Assembly (NCBI GenBank): GCA_015229115.1
Contig: JADGCH010000011.1
Span: 1 to 52,660, forward strand
DNA: 52,660 nucleotides
Reading direction: 5' to 3'
Source of the DNA: Magnetococcales bacterium
GTDB lineage: Bacteria > Pseudomonadota > Magnetococcia > Magnetococcales > JADGCH01
Shown: piece after piece, positions 1-9,327 of the stretch
Layout of the letters: every line of letters starts with the position of its first letter
How positions within the stretch are numbered: position 1 is the first letter of the stretch
Translations under genes and position numbers: made by a program
The notes under the pieces: model-generated
The model's input: the letters and a program-made list of their open reading frames with translations, nothing else
Told to the model about the DNA's origin: nothing
The model's database searches: none

Positions 1-380
1 TCGGTGATCGCCAAAGCCACCACATCAGCCAGTTCATGATAGGGCTGCCCACTCTGTAACTGTCCCACGTAAGATTTGCACAGATTGTACAGCATGCGGT
101 TGGTAAAACCGGGACGGTTTTCCAACTGCATCTCGATGATGTAGCGGCGGCCCGACTGGTCCTTGACCCGTACGTCGAGGATCGATGTTTTCATGCCAAC
201 AATGGCTGGGGCCTGGTAAGGGTCGAGGATCTCCACCTCGGTAATGGTTTGGTCTCCGGTCAAATCCAGCATGGCATTGAGGAAGCTGATGACAATATCG
301 TGGCTATGGTCGGAGCCGAAGATCTTGCGGAACGCCAAGTCCATTTTCGGGTTGATGAATCGGAGTGGTCTTTGGGTCAT
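1..380 (-). CDS. Rpn-family recombination-promoting nuclease / putative transposase, 5' part only
   Basis: The reading frame starts at an ATG at 380 and runs off the left edge of the window, so only about 126 N-terminal residues are visible. The start MTQRPLRFINPKMDLAFRKI with FRKIFG at residues 17-22 is typical of the Rpn (PD-(D/E)XK transposase_31-like) family. The nuclease core is visible as an acidic residue in ILDVRVKD (D69) followed by YIIEMQ (E83, Q85), matching the D...ExQ pattern. Known members such as E. coli RpnA are DNA endonucleases that promote RecA-independent recombination; they are often multi-copy and mobile-looking. No inverted repeats are visible on this side. Family assignment is solid; whether the gene is intact cannot be judged because the 3' half is missing. 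Confidence 0.85.
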   Translation of the reverse strand, partial: MTQRPLRFINPKMDLAFRKIFGSDHSHDIVISFLNAMLDLTGDQTITEVEILDPYQAPAIVGMKTSILDVRVKDQSGRRYIIEMQLENRPGFTNRMLYNLCKSYVGQLQSGQPYHELADVVALAIT

Positions 381-464
381 CGCTGTTCTCGCACAATGGG
401 GGGGATGGAGATGAACAGAGACGATTGTAGCAATAGGATGTCGCGAATGCAATCGGGATGTGGT

Positions 465-482
465 CCGGGGCATTCGCCCCGG
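465..482. terminator. Perfect GC-rich hairpin downstream of argG
   Basis: The bases CCGGGGCATTCGCCCCGG form a perfect 7-bp stem with a 4-base loop, about 20 bases beyond the argG stop codon. It could end the tusA-dsrE2-argF-argG transcript. No T-run follows on either strand, so it is not a canonical Rho-independent terminator. Confidence 0.4.
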
Positions 483-503
483 GAATAATGGGATGATGCC
501 TAT

Positions 504-1727
504 TTAGTGACGCAACAACGCCGCAATGCGCATGCGCAAGGCATTCAGCTTGATGAAGCCGTCAGCGTCGCTTTGACGATAGCTGCCATGGTCGTCGTCG
601 AAGGTGGCAATGGCTGGGGAGAACAGCGTCTGGGACGACTTGCGTCCTACCACGATGACGTTGCCCTTGTACAGCTTGAGGCGCACCGTGCCGGAGACAA
701 ACTCCTGACTGGCGTCGATCATGGTTTGCAGCAGCTTACGTTCGGGACTGAACCAGTAGCCGTTGTAGATCAGCGCGGCATAACGTGGCGACAGCTCGTC
801 CTTCAGATGGGCCACTTCACGGTCCAGGGTTAGCGACTCGATGGCACGATGGGCCACGCCGAGAATGGTGCCGCCCGGGGTTTCGTAGACGCCGCGTGAT
901 TTCATGCCAACGTAGCGATTTTCCACCAAGTCGATGCGACCAATGCCGTGGGCTCCACCGAGCTGATTGAGGCGGGTCAGCAACTGGGCCGGTGATAGGG
1001 ACGTGCCGTCAATAGCCACGGCATCGCCGCGGACAAATTCAATCTCGACATACTGGGGCCGGTCAGGGGCCTGTTCCGGAGAGACCGACAGCACAAACAT
1101 CTCCTCGTCCGGTTCCTGCCAGGGATCCTCCAGCACCTTGCCTTCGAACGAGATGTGCAGCAGGTTGCGATCCATGGAGTAGGGCGTGCCACCACGTTTG
1201 TCGGTCGGTACCGGGATGCCATGCCGTTCGGCATAGGAGAACAGCTTGTCGCGTGATGTCAGATCCCACTCGCGCCAGGGGGCGATGACACGGATGTCGG
1301 GATGCAGGGCATAGTAGGCCAGCTCGAAGCGTACCTGATCGTTGCCCTTACCGGTGGCCCCGTGTGCCACGGCATCGGCACCGGTACGGCGGGCAATCTC
1401 GATCTGTTTCTGGGCAATGAGCGGTCGGGCAATGGAGGTGCCGAGATGATAGACCCCCTCATACAGGGCATTGGCGCGATACATCGGGAAGACGAAATCG
1501 CGCACGAACTCCTCTTTCAGATCTTCGATAAAGATGTCGCGCACACCCATCTTCTGCGCCTTGACGCGAGCCTCATCGAGCTCCTCGCCCTGTCCCAGGT
1601 CAGCGGCGAAGGCCACCACCTCGCATTGGTAGACATCCTGGAGCCATTTCAGGATGATGGAGGTGTCCAGCCCACCGGAATAGGCCAGTACGACTTTTTT
1701 GACAGATGCTGCTGGAGATGTTGACAT
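504..1727 (-). CDS. argG: Argininosuccinate synthase
   Basis: A 407-residue protein, full length for the family. It joins citrulline and aspartate with ATP to form argininosuccinate, the penultimate step of arginine synthesis, in the cytosol. The N-terminal ATP-pyrophosphatase P-loop SGGLDTS is at residues 17-23, and the conserved segments [16 protein letters not shown] and [13 protein letters not shown] are present in the middle. It follows argF on the same strand with a 38-base gap (1728-1765) and is the last gene of the tusA-dsrE2-argF-argG run. The ATG start leaves a short 9-residue tail before the first beta strand, which is normal. Confidence 0.98.
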   Translation of the reverse strand: MSTSPAASVKKVVLAYSGGLDTSIILKWLQDVYQCEVVAFAADLGQGEELDEARVKAQKMGVRDIFIEDLKEEFVRDFVFPMYRANALYEGVYHLGTSIARPLIAQKQIEIARRTGADAVAHGATGKGNDQVRFELAYYALHPDIRVIAPWREWDLTSRDKLFSYAERHGIPVPTDKRGGTPYSMDRNLLHISFEGKVLEDPWQEPDEEMFVLSVSPEQAPDRPQYVEIEFVRGDAVAIDGTSLSPAQLLTRLNQLGGAHGIGRIDLVENRYVGMKSRGVYETPGGTILGVAHRAIESLTLDREVAHLKDELSPRYAALIYNGYWFSPERKLLQTMIDASQEFVSGTVRLKLYKGNVIVVGRKSSQTLFSPAIATFDDDHGSYRQSDADGFIKLNALRMRIAALLRH

Positions 1728-1765
1728 ACGCTACCTTTCCCTTTGACGATGATGCCTGTGACGAT

Positions 1766-2713
<948 letters not shown>

Positions 2714-2718
2714 GGTTT

Positions 2719-3189
2719 TTAGATGAACAGGGTGATATCAGCGCCTTGGGCGACCTCGAAGAAACGGGCTGCTCCAGCATATTCGACGCCATCGATCAGT
2801 TCTTCATGTTTGAAGTCGAACAGATCGACGGTCATCTGGCAGGCGATCATCTTGACATCCGACTCCAGCGCCATTTCCAGCAGATCCTCGATGGAGGCTA
2901 CCCCTTTACTCTTCATTTTCTGTTTCATCATCACCGTAGCCATGCCTTCCATACCGGGCAGAGCTTGCACCAGTACCGGCATGTCGATCGGCATCGGCAT
3001 GGCCGGGTTGCCCAAGGGGGAAATCTTGAGATTACGATCTTTCTTCAACACCTGAAGACCATAAAAGGTCCAGAAGATATAGACCTCATAGTCAAGCGCT
3101 GCTGCCGTTGTTGCCAGAATCAGGGGAGGATAGGCGAAGTCGAGCGTCCCTTTGGTGGCAATGATTGCCAGTTTTTTTGGGGTTGCCAT
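2719..3189 (-). CDS. DsrE/DsrF-family (DsrE2-like) sulfur-carrier protein
   Basis: A 156-residue protein with the DsrE2-type fold signature: MATPKKLAIIATKGTLDFAY at the N-terminus, a YIFWTFYGL segment near residues 37-45, and one conserved cysteine in MIACQMTVDLF (C117). In sulfur oxidisers, DsrE2 proteins bind sulfane sulfur and exchange it with TusA and rhodanese; some carry a membrane segment. The gene lies 2 bases after the tusA stop, reproducing the tusA-dsrE2 pair seen in such organisms. The start ATG at 3189 has a GGGAGAG-like ribosome site just upstream. Sulfur carriage is inferred from the family and the neighbour. No rhodanese gene is adjacent. Confidence 0.88.
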   Translation of the reverse strand: MATPKKLAIIATKGTLDFAYPPLILATTAAALDYEVYIFWTFYGLQVLKKDRNLKISPLGNPAMPMPIDMPVLVQALPGMEGMATVMMKQKMKSKGVASIEDLLEMALESDVKMIACQMTVDLFDFKHEELIDGVEYAGAARFFEVAQGADITLFI

Positions 3190-3191
3190 GA

Positions 3192-3440
3192 TTACTCTCC
3201 CGATCCGGTTTTCCGGATCTCGTAGCAGTAGACCGTCTTGCCGTCAGATTTTGTTTCGGACGCCTTCAGCAGTTCGTTGCCAGTCTGGGAACAGAACGAT
3301 TCAAAATCCTTGGCGGAACCTGGATCGGTCGCTTCGATCGCCAGTACCTGACCGTTGCTCATCTCTTTCAGGGCTTTCTTGGCCCGCAGAATGGGCAGGG
3401 GGCAGTTCAATCCCTTGGCATCCAGTGTTTTATCAGCCAT
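3192..3440 (-). CDS. tusA: TusA-family sulfurtransferase
   Basis: An 82-residue protein with the family hallmark NCPLPILRAKKAL, where the cysteine (C13 with this start) carries persulfide. TusA proteins deliver sulfur to tRNA thiolation or molybdenum-cofactor enzymes, or act in dissimilatory sulfur oxidation. I place the start at the second ATG (3440) because GGAGG lies 8 bases before it; the first ATG at 3446 is only 2 bases from that site. It is the first gene of the run leading into dsrE2, argF and argG. The partnership with a DsrE2-like protein favours a role in sulfane-sulfur traffic rather than only tRNA modification, but that is inference. Confidence 0.93.
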   Translation of the reverse strand: MADKTLDAKGLNCPLPILRAKKALKEMSNGQVLAIEATDPGSAKDFESFCSQTGNELLKASETKSDGKTVYCYEIRKTGSGE

Positions 3441-3610
3441 TATCATTACCTCCGAGTCATCTGTTGGTTATCTAAGGACAGGACAACGAACCTGTTATAT
3501 CAGTAAATGATGATTTGTTAAAGTGCTCTAATTCCGATTCTTGGTTGGCCCATTTTTTTCATGCACCATACCCGATGCCATTCTAGTTGTTGTCACGAGG
3601 GTTGTTCGCC

Positions 3611-4105
3611 ATGTTCGCACTGATTGCCGTCGTTGCTGTATTGACGATTGTCCTCTGGACCCTGGTCAGACTGAGGGATATCCGCGAAAAATCGCGCGCC
3701 CAGAAGCTGCCGTCGGATCAGGGTACCGTACTGCTGGGCATGTTTTACACCATCAGCGATGCCTGTATTCGCTACAACCGCGACAAAGGCCATTATCCGC
3801 TTGCCATCAGCAGCGCACCGGATGCACTGATCGAATTGGGCTATCTGCGCAACAGCGATCTGGCCAGCATGACATCGGCGTTGCAGCTGTTCTCCATCAT
3901 TGCGTCGGAAAAGGTTGGCTTTGGTGTCTGCCTCGCCAATACCACCTCCGAGATGAGCGTTGAAATCATGGAGCGGGCCCGCATGACCGGCAACAATGTG
4001 GCCTTTGTCGATTTCAAAAACGATCAATACGTCACGCTGACCCCGCCCATTCGTAACGATTTCATCAACCTGACCCTGCCACTACCTTACAAGGCCAAGC
4101 GGTAG
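3611..4105 (+). CDS. Uncharacterised single-pass membrane protein
   Basis: A 164-residue protein that I do not recognise. It starts with a strongly hydrophobic segment (about residues 1-20, with FALIAVVAVLTIVLW), followed by a basic stretch and a soluble domain that should lie outside the cytoplasmic membrane. The soluble part contains a helix with YNRDKGHYP and then LIELGYLRNSDL, a layout that loosely resembles pilin-like or secretin-associated proteins, but no cleavage motif supports that. I chose the ATG at 3611 because GAGG sits about 10 bases upstream; TTG codons up to 24 bases earlier (from 3587) are alternatives. The gene stands alone, convergent with the downstream lipoprotein gene. 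Confidence 0.7.
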   Translation: MFALIAVVAVLTIVLWTLVRLRDIREKSRAQKLPSDQGTVLLGMFYTISDACIRYNRDKGHYPLAISSAPDALIELGYLRNSDLASMTSALQLFSIIASEKVGFGVCLANTTSEMSVEIMERARMTGNNVAFVDFKNDQYVTLTPPIRNDFINLTLPLPYKAKR

Positions 4106-4126
4106 GGACAGGGAGTCTCGTCGCGA

Positions 4127-4684
4127 CTAATTGGGTTTGATCATCTGGGACCGGTCGCGGATGGTCTTACGGATCTGTTTGGCCAGCTGATCGTCTGCGG
4201 GTCGGTCAACCCACAGACCCTGTTCCAGCGACTGTTTCAGGACGCTGACCTTAACCTCGCCATAGGGTTCAGTCCCGGCGATTCGGATGTTCATGCGGTA
4301 GCGCACGGTGGGCTGGTTGGGATCCACTTTCCAGTCGGTGGCGATGAACCCGCCCTCACGGCTGGTGGTCTGAATGGGAAGATCAAGCACCACATCCAGC
4401 GCAGCGGCAAACAGTTTATCAGCACGCATCTGTTCCTGTGTTTTCTTGCGTCCCCCGCCCAGCAGACCCTCCCCACCGCCGATGCTGAACAGCCCTTCTC
4501 CCTCAGCACTGGCTTCGCCGCCAAATGGCCCCCGTTCCCGTTCATCCTCAATAATTTTCTTTTGGCCGACCTTGGACAGGGGGTGTTCGTCAAACTTGTT
4601 GCGGCTGTTCCACAGGTTACCCGAACAACCGGCGTTGATGACCAGCGTTGTACACAGCACAAACAGGAGCCACTGTTGCCTCAT
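4127..4684 (-). CDS. DUF3576-like outer-envelope lipoprotein
   Basis: A 185-residue protein with a lipoprotein signal peptide: a hydrophobic stretch then the lipobox VINAGC, so the mature protein should start at C19. The middle is low in complexity and glycine-rich (GGGEGLLGGGRKK). The C-terminal half, from ALDVVLDLPIQTTSREGG through FIATDW to EVKVSVLKQ, resembles the DUF3576 domain found mainly in alphaproteobacterial lipoproteins. Function is unknown. The gene is convergent with the preceding membrane-protein gene and divergent from bioD, with about 120 bases between the two starts. The lipoprotein call is firm; the domain assignment is from memory of the family pattern. Confidence 0.8.
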   Translation of the reverse strand: MRQQWLLFVLCTTLVINAGCSGNLWNSRNKFDEHPLSKVGQKKIIEDERERGPFGGEASAEGEGLFSIGGGEGLLGGGRKKTQEQMRADKLFAAALDVVLDLPIQTTSREGGFIATDWKVDPNQPTVRYRMNIRIAGTEPYGEVKVSVLKQSLEQGLWVDRPADDQLAKQIRKTIRDRSQMIKPN

Positions 4685-4806
4685 TATTGCCTCGATTCCA
4701 CTTGATGAGATTTATCCATGGCACGATCCGCCACGGGTGGATAGAATAGAGCGGATAAAATAGCACGAATCAATAACTGACAAAAGAGTGAAGGTGATTG
4801 GGATTG

Positions 4807-5439
4807 ATGGATCAGAGAGGGGACCAGAGAGGAATCTTTGTGACCGGAACCGATACCAACGTTGGTAAGACGGTTATTTCAGCCTGGTTGCTGCACCATA
4901 GCCGTGGTGGTTACTGGAAGCCAATCCAGTCCGGTCTGGATGGCGAGAGTGACAGCGATGCTGTCCAGCGGCTTTCCGGTGTTGCTGCAGAGCACTTCCA
5001 TCCTTCGTGTTACCGGCTGCAGGCACCGTTGTCGCCTCATGAGTCGGCCCGACTGGATGGGGTGACCATTGATCTGGCGCGTTGCCAACCACCTCGCAGC
5101 GATCGTCTTCTGATTGCCGAAGGGGCGGGAGGGGTGTTGGTACCGCTTAACCAGAATGATCTGATGATCGATCTGATGGCACAACTGGCCTGGCCGGTAC
5201 TGGTGGTGGCCCGTAGCACGCTGGGGACCATCAATCATACGTTGCTAACTCTGACAGCCTTGCGCCAGCGCGGCCTGTCGGTCATTGGCGTTATCATGAA
5301 TGGCGTGCCGAATCCGGTCAATCGGCAGGCTATCAGCTACTATGGCCGGGTTGATGTGGTGGCTGAATTTCCCTGGCTCGACCAGCTGACCGCTGCTACC
5401 GTTGCCGCAGTGACTTTTCCGGAGAGGATTTTGTCGTGA
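4807..5439 (+). CDS. bioD: ATP-dependent dethiobiotin synthetase
   Basis: About 210 residues. BioD closes the ureido ring of dethiobiotin from 7,8-diaminopelargonate, CO2 and ATP. The P-loop GTDTNVGKT is at residues 14-22, WKPIQSG follows, and the EGAGGVLVPL motif is central. The start is set at ATG 4807, with GAAGGTG about 8 bases upstream; a TTG at 4798 is an alternative. The stop overlaps the GTG start of bioA by four bases, so translation is probably coupled. The pair performs two consecutive steps in the reverse gene order (product of bioA is the substrate of bioD). Confidence 0.95.
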   Translation: MDQRGDQRGIFVTGTDTNVGKTVISAWLLHHSRGGYWKPIQSGLDGESDSDAVQRLSGVAAEHFHPSCYRLQAPLSPHESARLDGVTIDLARCQPPRSDRLLIAEGAGGVLVPLNQNDLMIDLMAQLAWPVLVVARSTLGTINHTLLTLTALRQRGLSVIGVIMNGVPNPVNRQAISYYGRVDVVAEFPWLDQLTAATVAAVTFPERILS

Positions 5440-6773
5440 CTTCTGCCAATTCCCACCATGGCGACATCGTCGCGTTGGACCGCCGCCACGTCTGGCATCC
5501 CTACACCCAGGAACAGGTGGCACCCGAACCCATACCGATCGTTTCCGGGCAGGGAGCGCTGCTCTACGATAGCGCCGGTCGCAGCTATCTCGACTTAATC
5601 TCCTCTTGGTGGGTCACCACCCATGGTCATGCTCATCCTGTTGTGGCAGCAGCCATTGCCCGCCAGGCGCAGCAGCTGGAGCAGGTCATCTTTGCTGGCA
5701 TGACTCATGAACCGGCGGTGCAGTTGGCGACGCGTCTGACCAGTCGCCTGCCGGCTGGCCTGACGCGGGTGTTCTATTCCGACGACGGTTCCACCGCTGT
5801 TGAAGTGGCCTTGAAAATGGCCTGTCAATACTGGATCAATCGGGGTGAACCGCGCAACCGCTTTCTGGCCTTTGAAGGAGGCTATCACGGTGACACGGTC
5901 GGGGCCATGTCAGCAGGCCGTTCGTCCGGTTTTTTTGATGCTTTTCAGTCGATGATGTTCCAGGTCGATACCTTGCCGTTTCCAGAGACATGGATCGACG
6001 ATGAGACGGTCGAGCAGAAAGAGCAGCAGAGCATGGCGGCCCTGAATCGTTATCTGACCGAACAGGGTAAAAATTGTGCCGCCGTCATCGTCGAGCCGCT
6101 GGTGCAGGGCGCAGCCGGCATGCGTATGTGTCGACCCGAATTTCTGCGTTGTCTGGCGGCTACCCTGAAAGCCCATAATGTGCTGTTGATTTTTGATGAG
6201 GTAATGACCGGCTTCGGCCGCACCGGAGCGCTGTTTGCCTGCCATAAGGCTGGGGTAACGCCCGATATCATCTGCCTGTCGAAGGGGTTGACCTCGGGGT
6301 TCCTGCCTCTTTCGGTGACCATTTGCCAGGAGTCGATCTACGCTGCCTTTCTGGCCAGTGGCTTTGATCATGCCTTGGCCCATGGCCACTCCTTTACGGC
6401 CAATCCCATCGGCTGTGCTGCTGCTTTGGCCTCACTGGAACTGTTCGATCGTGACAACTGTATGGCCAGACTGGTGATGATCGAGCGGCTGCACCGCGAG
6501 CGTCTGGCCGATCTGGCCCGGCATGACAAGGCCCATCGCTGGCGGGTCATGGGCACCATTGCCGCGCTTGATATCCGGACTGACACCACAGGCTACCATT
6601 CCGAGGTCGGGCCGCGTCTCAAGCGCTTTTTCCTGGAGCGAGGCCTGTTGATCCGACCTTTGGGCAACGTGATTTATCTGTTGCCCCCTTACTGTATCAC
6701 CGAGTCCGAACTGCATCGTGGCTGGAACGGCATTGAAGAGGCCTTGAACCGAATCACGGCGAACGCTAACTGA
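5436..6773 (+). CDS. bioA: Adenosylmethionine-8-amino-7-oxononanoate aminotransferase
   Basis: A 445-residue class III, PLP-dependent aminotransferase. It converts 7-keto-8-aminopelargonate to 7,8-diaminopelargonate, with S-adenosylmethionine as the usual amino donor. The N-terminal HVWHPYTQ and SSWWVTTHGH motifs are diagnostic of BioA. FDEVMTGFGRTG (D254) and the PLP lysine in CLSKGLTSG (K283) are present. The start is GTG at 5436, overlapping the bioD stop. The next gene begins 16 bases downstream, so the cytochrome module could be read from the same transcript. Confidence 0.96.
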   Translation: MTSANSHHGDIVALDRRHVWHPYTQEQVAPEPIPIVSGQGALLYDSAGRSYLDLISSWWVTTHGHAHPVVAAAIARQAQQLEQVIFAGMTHEPAVQLATRLTSRLPAGLTRVFYSDDGSTAVEVALKMACQYWINRGEPRNRFLAFEGGYHGDTVGAMSAGRSSGFFDAFQSMMFQVDTLPFPETWIDDETVEQKEQQSMAALNRYLTEQGKNCAAVIVEPLVQGAAGMRMCRPEFLRCLAATLKAHNVLLIFDEVMTGFGRTGALFACHKAGVTPDIICLSKGLTSGFLPLSVTICQESIYAAFLASGFDHALAHGHSFTANPIGCAAALASLELFDRDNCMARLVMIERLHRERLADLARHDKAHRWRVMGTIAALDIRTDTTGYHSEVGPRLKRFFLERGLLIRPLGNVIYLLPPYCITESELHRGWNGIEEALNRITANAN

Positions 6774-6789
6774 GTTGAGGAGAATCATT

Positions 6790-8010
6790 ATGAAATTGAT
6801 CGATAAAATCATCTGCCTAGCAGCATTGCTGCTGATAGTTCCGTCTGCCTGGGCTGAGGCAGAAAGGCCACCTCTGCACCATGTTCCCTCCGCCAGTTGC
6901 GGCGAGTGTCACAACGAGATTTTCCGGCAGTGGCACGATTCCATGCACGCCAACAGCTCGGCTGTCAAGGATCCGATTCATGGTGCCGTTTATCGTATGG
7001 AGGCGGGGGACCCGAGCCAGGAAGGGGTGGTTCATAAAGCAACGGGCTCTTATCCGGTCTGCCTGCAATGCCATGCTCCCAATGCGGCGCGTGACAAGAC
7101 CACCAAACTGGATGCCAATCCGGCCTACGCCGAAGGGGTCAACTGTGTCGCCTGCCACACCATGAAATCGTTCAAGGGTATTCAGGGTGACGATGGCAAG
7201 ATGCGCCTCGGGGCTGCTGCCTACGATTACTCATCCGATCATCTGCAAGGTCCGGAAGGGGTTGTTAACGGTACCAAACCGGTAGCGGCACCGGGTGGAG
7301 GGGCTGAGCCAAAGGCTAACAGCTTCCCCCATCAGGCCAACGCCATGTTGTTCAAGGGTTCTGGCGTCTGTCTCGGCTGTCACCAGATGATGGCCAATCC
7401 GCAAAAGGTGCCGGTGTGCACCATCGGTGATCTGTTGGCCGGCAACAGTGGACCGGCTCCGACCTGTCAATCGTGTCACATGCCGGTGGTCAATGGTTCG
7501 ACCAGCCACGATATGAGCGGTGGCCATGATGCCAGCAAGGTGCGCAAGTCGGTAGCCATGGAGCTGGTTGCCAAAGCCGAAGGGACGCAGATCAAGGCGG
7601 TGGTTTCGTTGCGTAACACCCTGTTGCACACCATGCCCAGTGGTGCCGCGTTCCGCAACATGGTGGTCAAGGTCACGGCCCTGGATGACAAAGGGCAGCT
7701 GATATGGAGTAATTTCAAGGATAATCCGGGTCAGGAAGATCCCCAGTCGTTGTTGATGCTCAAGTTGGTTAATGATGAGGGCAAACCGGTGATGCCACCC
7801 CAGGCCACCAAAATTGCTGGTGATAGCCGCCTGCAGCCTAACGAAAAACGTGATCTTACCTATCTGATTCCCGCTGCCGGTGTCAAGCAGGTGCGTGCCG
7901 AGCTGTTTTACCACCTGATGACCAAGCCGATGGTGGAGAAGATAGGCGATAAACTGCCGGCCGAACTGAAGCAGCCTGCTTTGGTAGGCCGCAGTGATGC
8001 GATGCTATAG
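6790..8010 (+). CDS. Periplasmic pentaheme cytochrome c with C-terminal beta domain
   Basis: A 406-residue exported protein. A signal peptide occupies about residues 1-22 (ending AWA). Five CxxCH heme sites are visible: CGECH 37-41, CLQCH 91-95, CVACH 119-123, CLGCH 194-198 and CQSCH 226-230. The first part resembles the cytochrome c554-type multiheme family. The last about 160 residues hold no heme site and look like a beta-rich domain (LLHTMPSGAAFRNMVVKV). There is no CxxCK, which argues against a NrfA nitrite reductase. The ATG at 6790 has GAGGAG just upstream. It is the first gene of the four-gene module, and its 3' end overlaps the next gene by 14 bases. The substrate or partner is unknown. 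Confidence 0.88.
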   Translation: MKLIDKIICLAALLLIVPSAWAEAERPPLHHVPSASCGECHNEIFRQWHDSMHANSSAVKDPIHGAVYRMEAGDPSQEGVVHKATGSYPVCLQCHAPNAARDKTTKLDANPAYAEGVNCVACHTMKSFKGIQGDDGKMRLGAAAYDYSSDHLQGPEGVVNGTKPVAAPGGGAEPKANSFPHQANAMLFKGSGVCLGCHQMMANPQKVPVCTIGDLLAGNSGPAPTCQSCHMPVVNGSTSHDMSGGHDASKVRKSVAMELVAKAEGTQIKAVVSLRNTLLHTMPSGAAFRNMVVKVTALDDKGQLIWSNFKDNPGQEDPQSLLMLKLVNDEGKPVMPPQATKIAGDSRLQPNEKRDLTYLIPAAGVKQVRAELFYHLMTKPMVEKIGDKLPAELKQPALVGRSDAML

Positions 8011-8425
8011 CCTTGGTCGCCTGTTGCCGGGATTGGTCATGGCGTTTCTGGGGCCATCGCATGGCTATGGCCAGGACCGCTGCGCCAATTGTCATGGCTG
8101 GCGCAAGCCGGTGATGGAACAGCGCCAGCTGGCAGCTCCCCATGAGGGGGTGCGCTTGACGCATGGCGGTGATGTCGGGCTGTGGTGTTTCGATTGCCAC
8201 CACAGCCAGACGCCATCCATGTTGAAGGGTCCCGGTGGGCAAAGCGTCCCGTTGGATCAGGCAGGGCAGCAGTGTCGGGTTTGTCATGGGCGACAGGATC
8301 GTGACTGGCAGTTTGGGGTGCACGGCAAGCGTCTGAGCTGTTCCCTGTGCCATGATCCTCACCAGCCCCGCTTTGCTCCCTTGACGCCATCACCGCCTCC
8401 GGCCAGACCGAGAGGCATGCCATGA
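7997..8425 (+). CDS. Small periplasmic tetraheme cytochrome c
   Basis: A 142-residue protein with a short signal-like N-terminus and four CxxCH sites: CANCH 29-33, CFDCH 64-68, CRVCH 93-97 and CSLCH 115-119. The tail is proline-rich. Its size and position before a Tat-exported ferredoxin-like protein recall NrfB or DsrJ electron-transfer subunits, but heme number and spacing match neither exactly. I chose ATG 7997, which lies inside the end of the pentaheme gene; GTG 7994 is an alternative. It overlaps the Fe-S gene by four bases (ATGA). It probably relays electrons between the Fe-S protein and the pentaheme cytochrome. Confidence 0.85.
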   Translation: MRCYSLGRLLPGLVMAFLGPSHGYGQDRCANCHGWRKPVMEQRQLAAPHEGVRLTHGGDVGLWCFDCHHSQTPSMLKGPGGQSVPLDQAGQQCRVCHGRQDRDWQFGVHGKRLSCSLCHDPHQPRFAPLTPSPPPARPRGMP

Positions 8426-9327
8426 GCGGTGTGGTATCGCGTCGGCAGCTGTTGCAAGGAGCGGCCGTGACCACTGCCGCTGCGGCATCGACCGCTGCTG
8501 CAGCAACTTTGCCGCAATCGTGGGGGGATGCTCTTGACAGCCTGTTGCAAAGCCACTTTCGCCAGATGAGCAGCGAGGAAGTGCAGCAGGCTCTACGGCG
8601 TATTGAGCGCGAAGTTCAGCGTCGCTATCAGGTGAGCGTCCATTGTCAGGCTACCGCAGCGCAACCGGGCGTCGTGTTTGGTTATGCACTCAACCTGTCA
8701 CGCTGTGTGGGTGCACGGCGTTGTGTTGAGGCTTGTGTACGTGAGAACAATTGTCCTGAGGATGGCCATACCCAGTACATTCGGGTGGTGTCCCAGGACA
8801 GGGATAACCGTACTTTAGAGGGGGCCGACCACTATTTTCAACCCCGGCAGGTTCCCGAGCAAGGGCGCTGGTATCTGCCGGTGCAGTGTCAGCAGTGCGC
8901 TGACCCGCCCTGTGTGCAGGCCTGTCCAGTACAGGCCACTTGGCGCGAACCGGACGGTGTGGTGGTCATCGATTATGACTGGTGCATCGGTTGCCGTTAT
9001 TGCGCGGTGGCTTGTCCTTACTGGGCCAGACGGTTCAACTGGCAGCAGCCGGAACTGACGGCTGACCAGATCAATCCGGAACTGCACTATCTGGGCAATC
9101 GTCCCCGTAGTGCGGGCGTCATGGAGAAGTGCACTTTCTGCATTCAGCGTACCCGTCAGGGCAAGTTGCCGGCCTGTCAGGAGGCCTGCCCTTCCGGTGC
9201 CAGGGTTTTTGGCAATCTGCTCGATGAGCAGGGCGAACTGCGCTATATCCTGACCCATAAAACCGTGTTCCGGCTCAAGGAAGATCTGGCCACCCATCCT
9301 TCCTTCTGGTATTTCACCGATCCATGA
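8422..9327 (+). CDS. Tat-exported ferredoxin-like subunit (NrfC/DsrO/HybA type)
   Basis: A 301-residue protein with a twin-arginine signal (SRRQLLQG at 6-13, then an alanine-rich stretch). Four Fe-S cysteine groups follow. The first reads CVGARRCVEAC (C95, A98, C101, C105), so the usual second cysteine is alanine. The others are CQQCADPPCVQACP (156-169), CIGCRYCAVACP (188-199) and CTFC...CQEACP (237-257). Such proteins pass electrons between a NrfD/PsrC membrane subunit and a periplasmic enzyme. The gene overlaps its neighbours on both sides by four bases. With the C-to-A change, cluster 1 may be a 3Fe-4S or otherwise altered centre; that is inference. Confidence 0.92.
   Translation: MSGVVSRRQLLQGAAVTTAAAASTAAAATLPQSWGDALDSLLQSHFRQMSSEEVQQALRRIEREVQRRYQVSVHCQATAAQPGVVFGYALNLSRCVGARRCVEACVRENNCPEDGHTQYIRVVSQDRDNRTLEGADHYFQPRQVPEQGRWYLPVQCQQCADPPCVQACPVQATWREPDGVVVIDYDWCIGCRYCAVACPYWARRFNWQQPELTADQINPELHYLGNRPRSAGVMEKCTFCIQRTRQGKLPACQEACPSGARVFGNLLDEQGELRYILTHKTVFRLKEDLATHPSFWYFTDP

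Noticed and set aside
4106-4126. Short stem AGTC...GACT between two convergent genes
   Set aside because: Only four paired bases and no T-run, too weak for a terminator.
6790-8010. NrfA-type nitrite reductase reading of the pentaheme protein
   Set aside because: NrfA needs a CxxCK (or an extra CxxCH substitute) catalytic heme and a different overall layout; only five CxxCH sites are seen, all in the first 230 residues.
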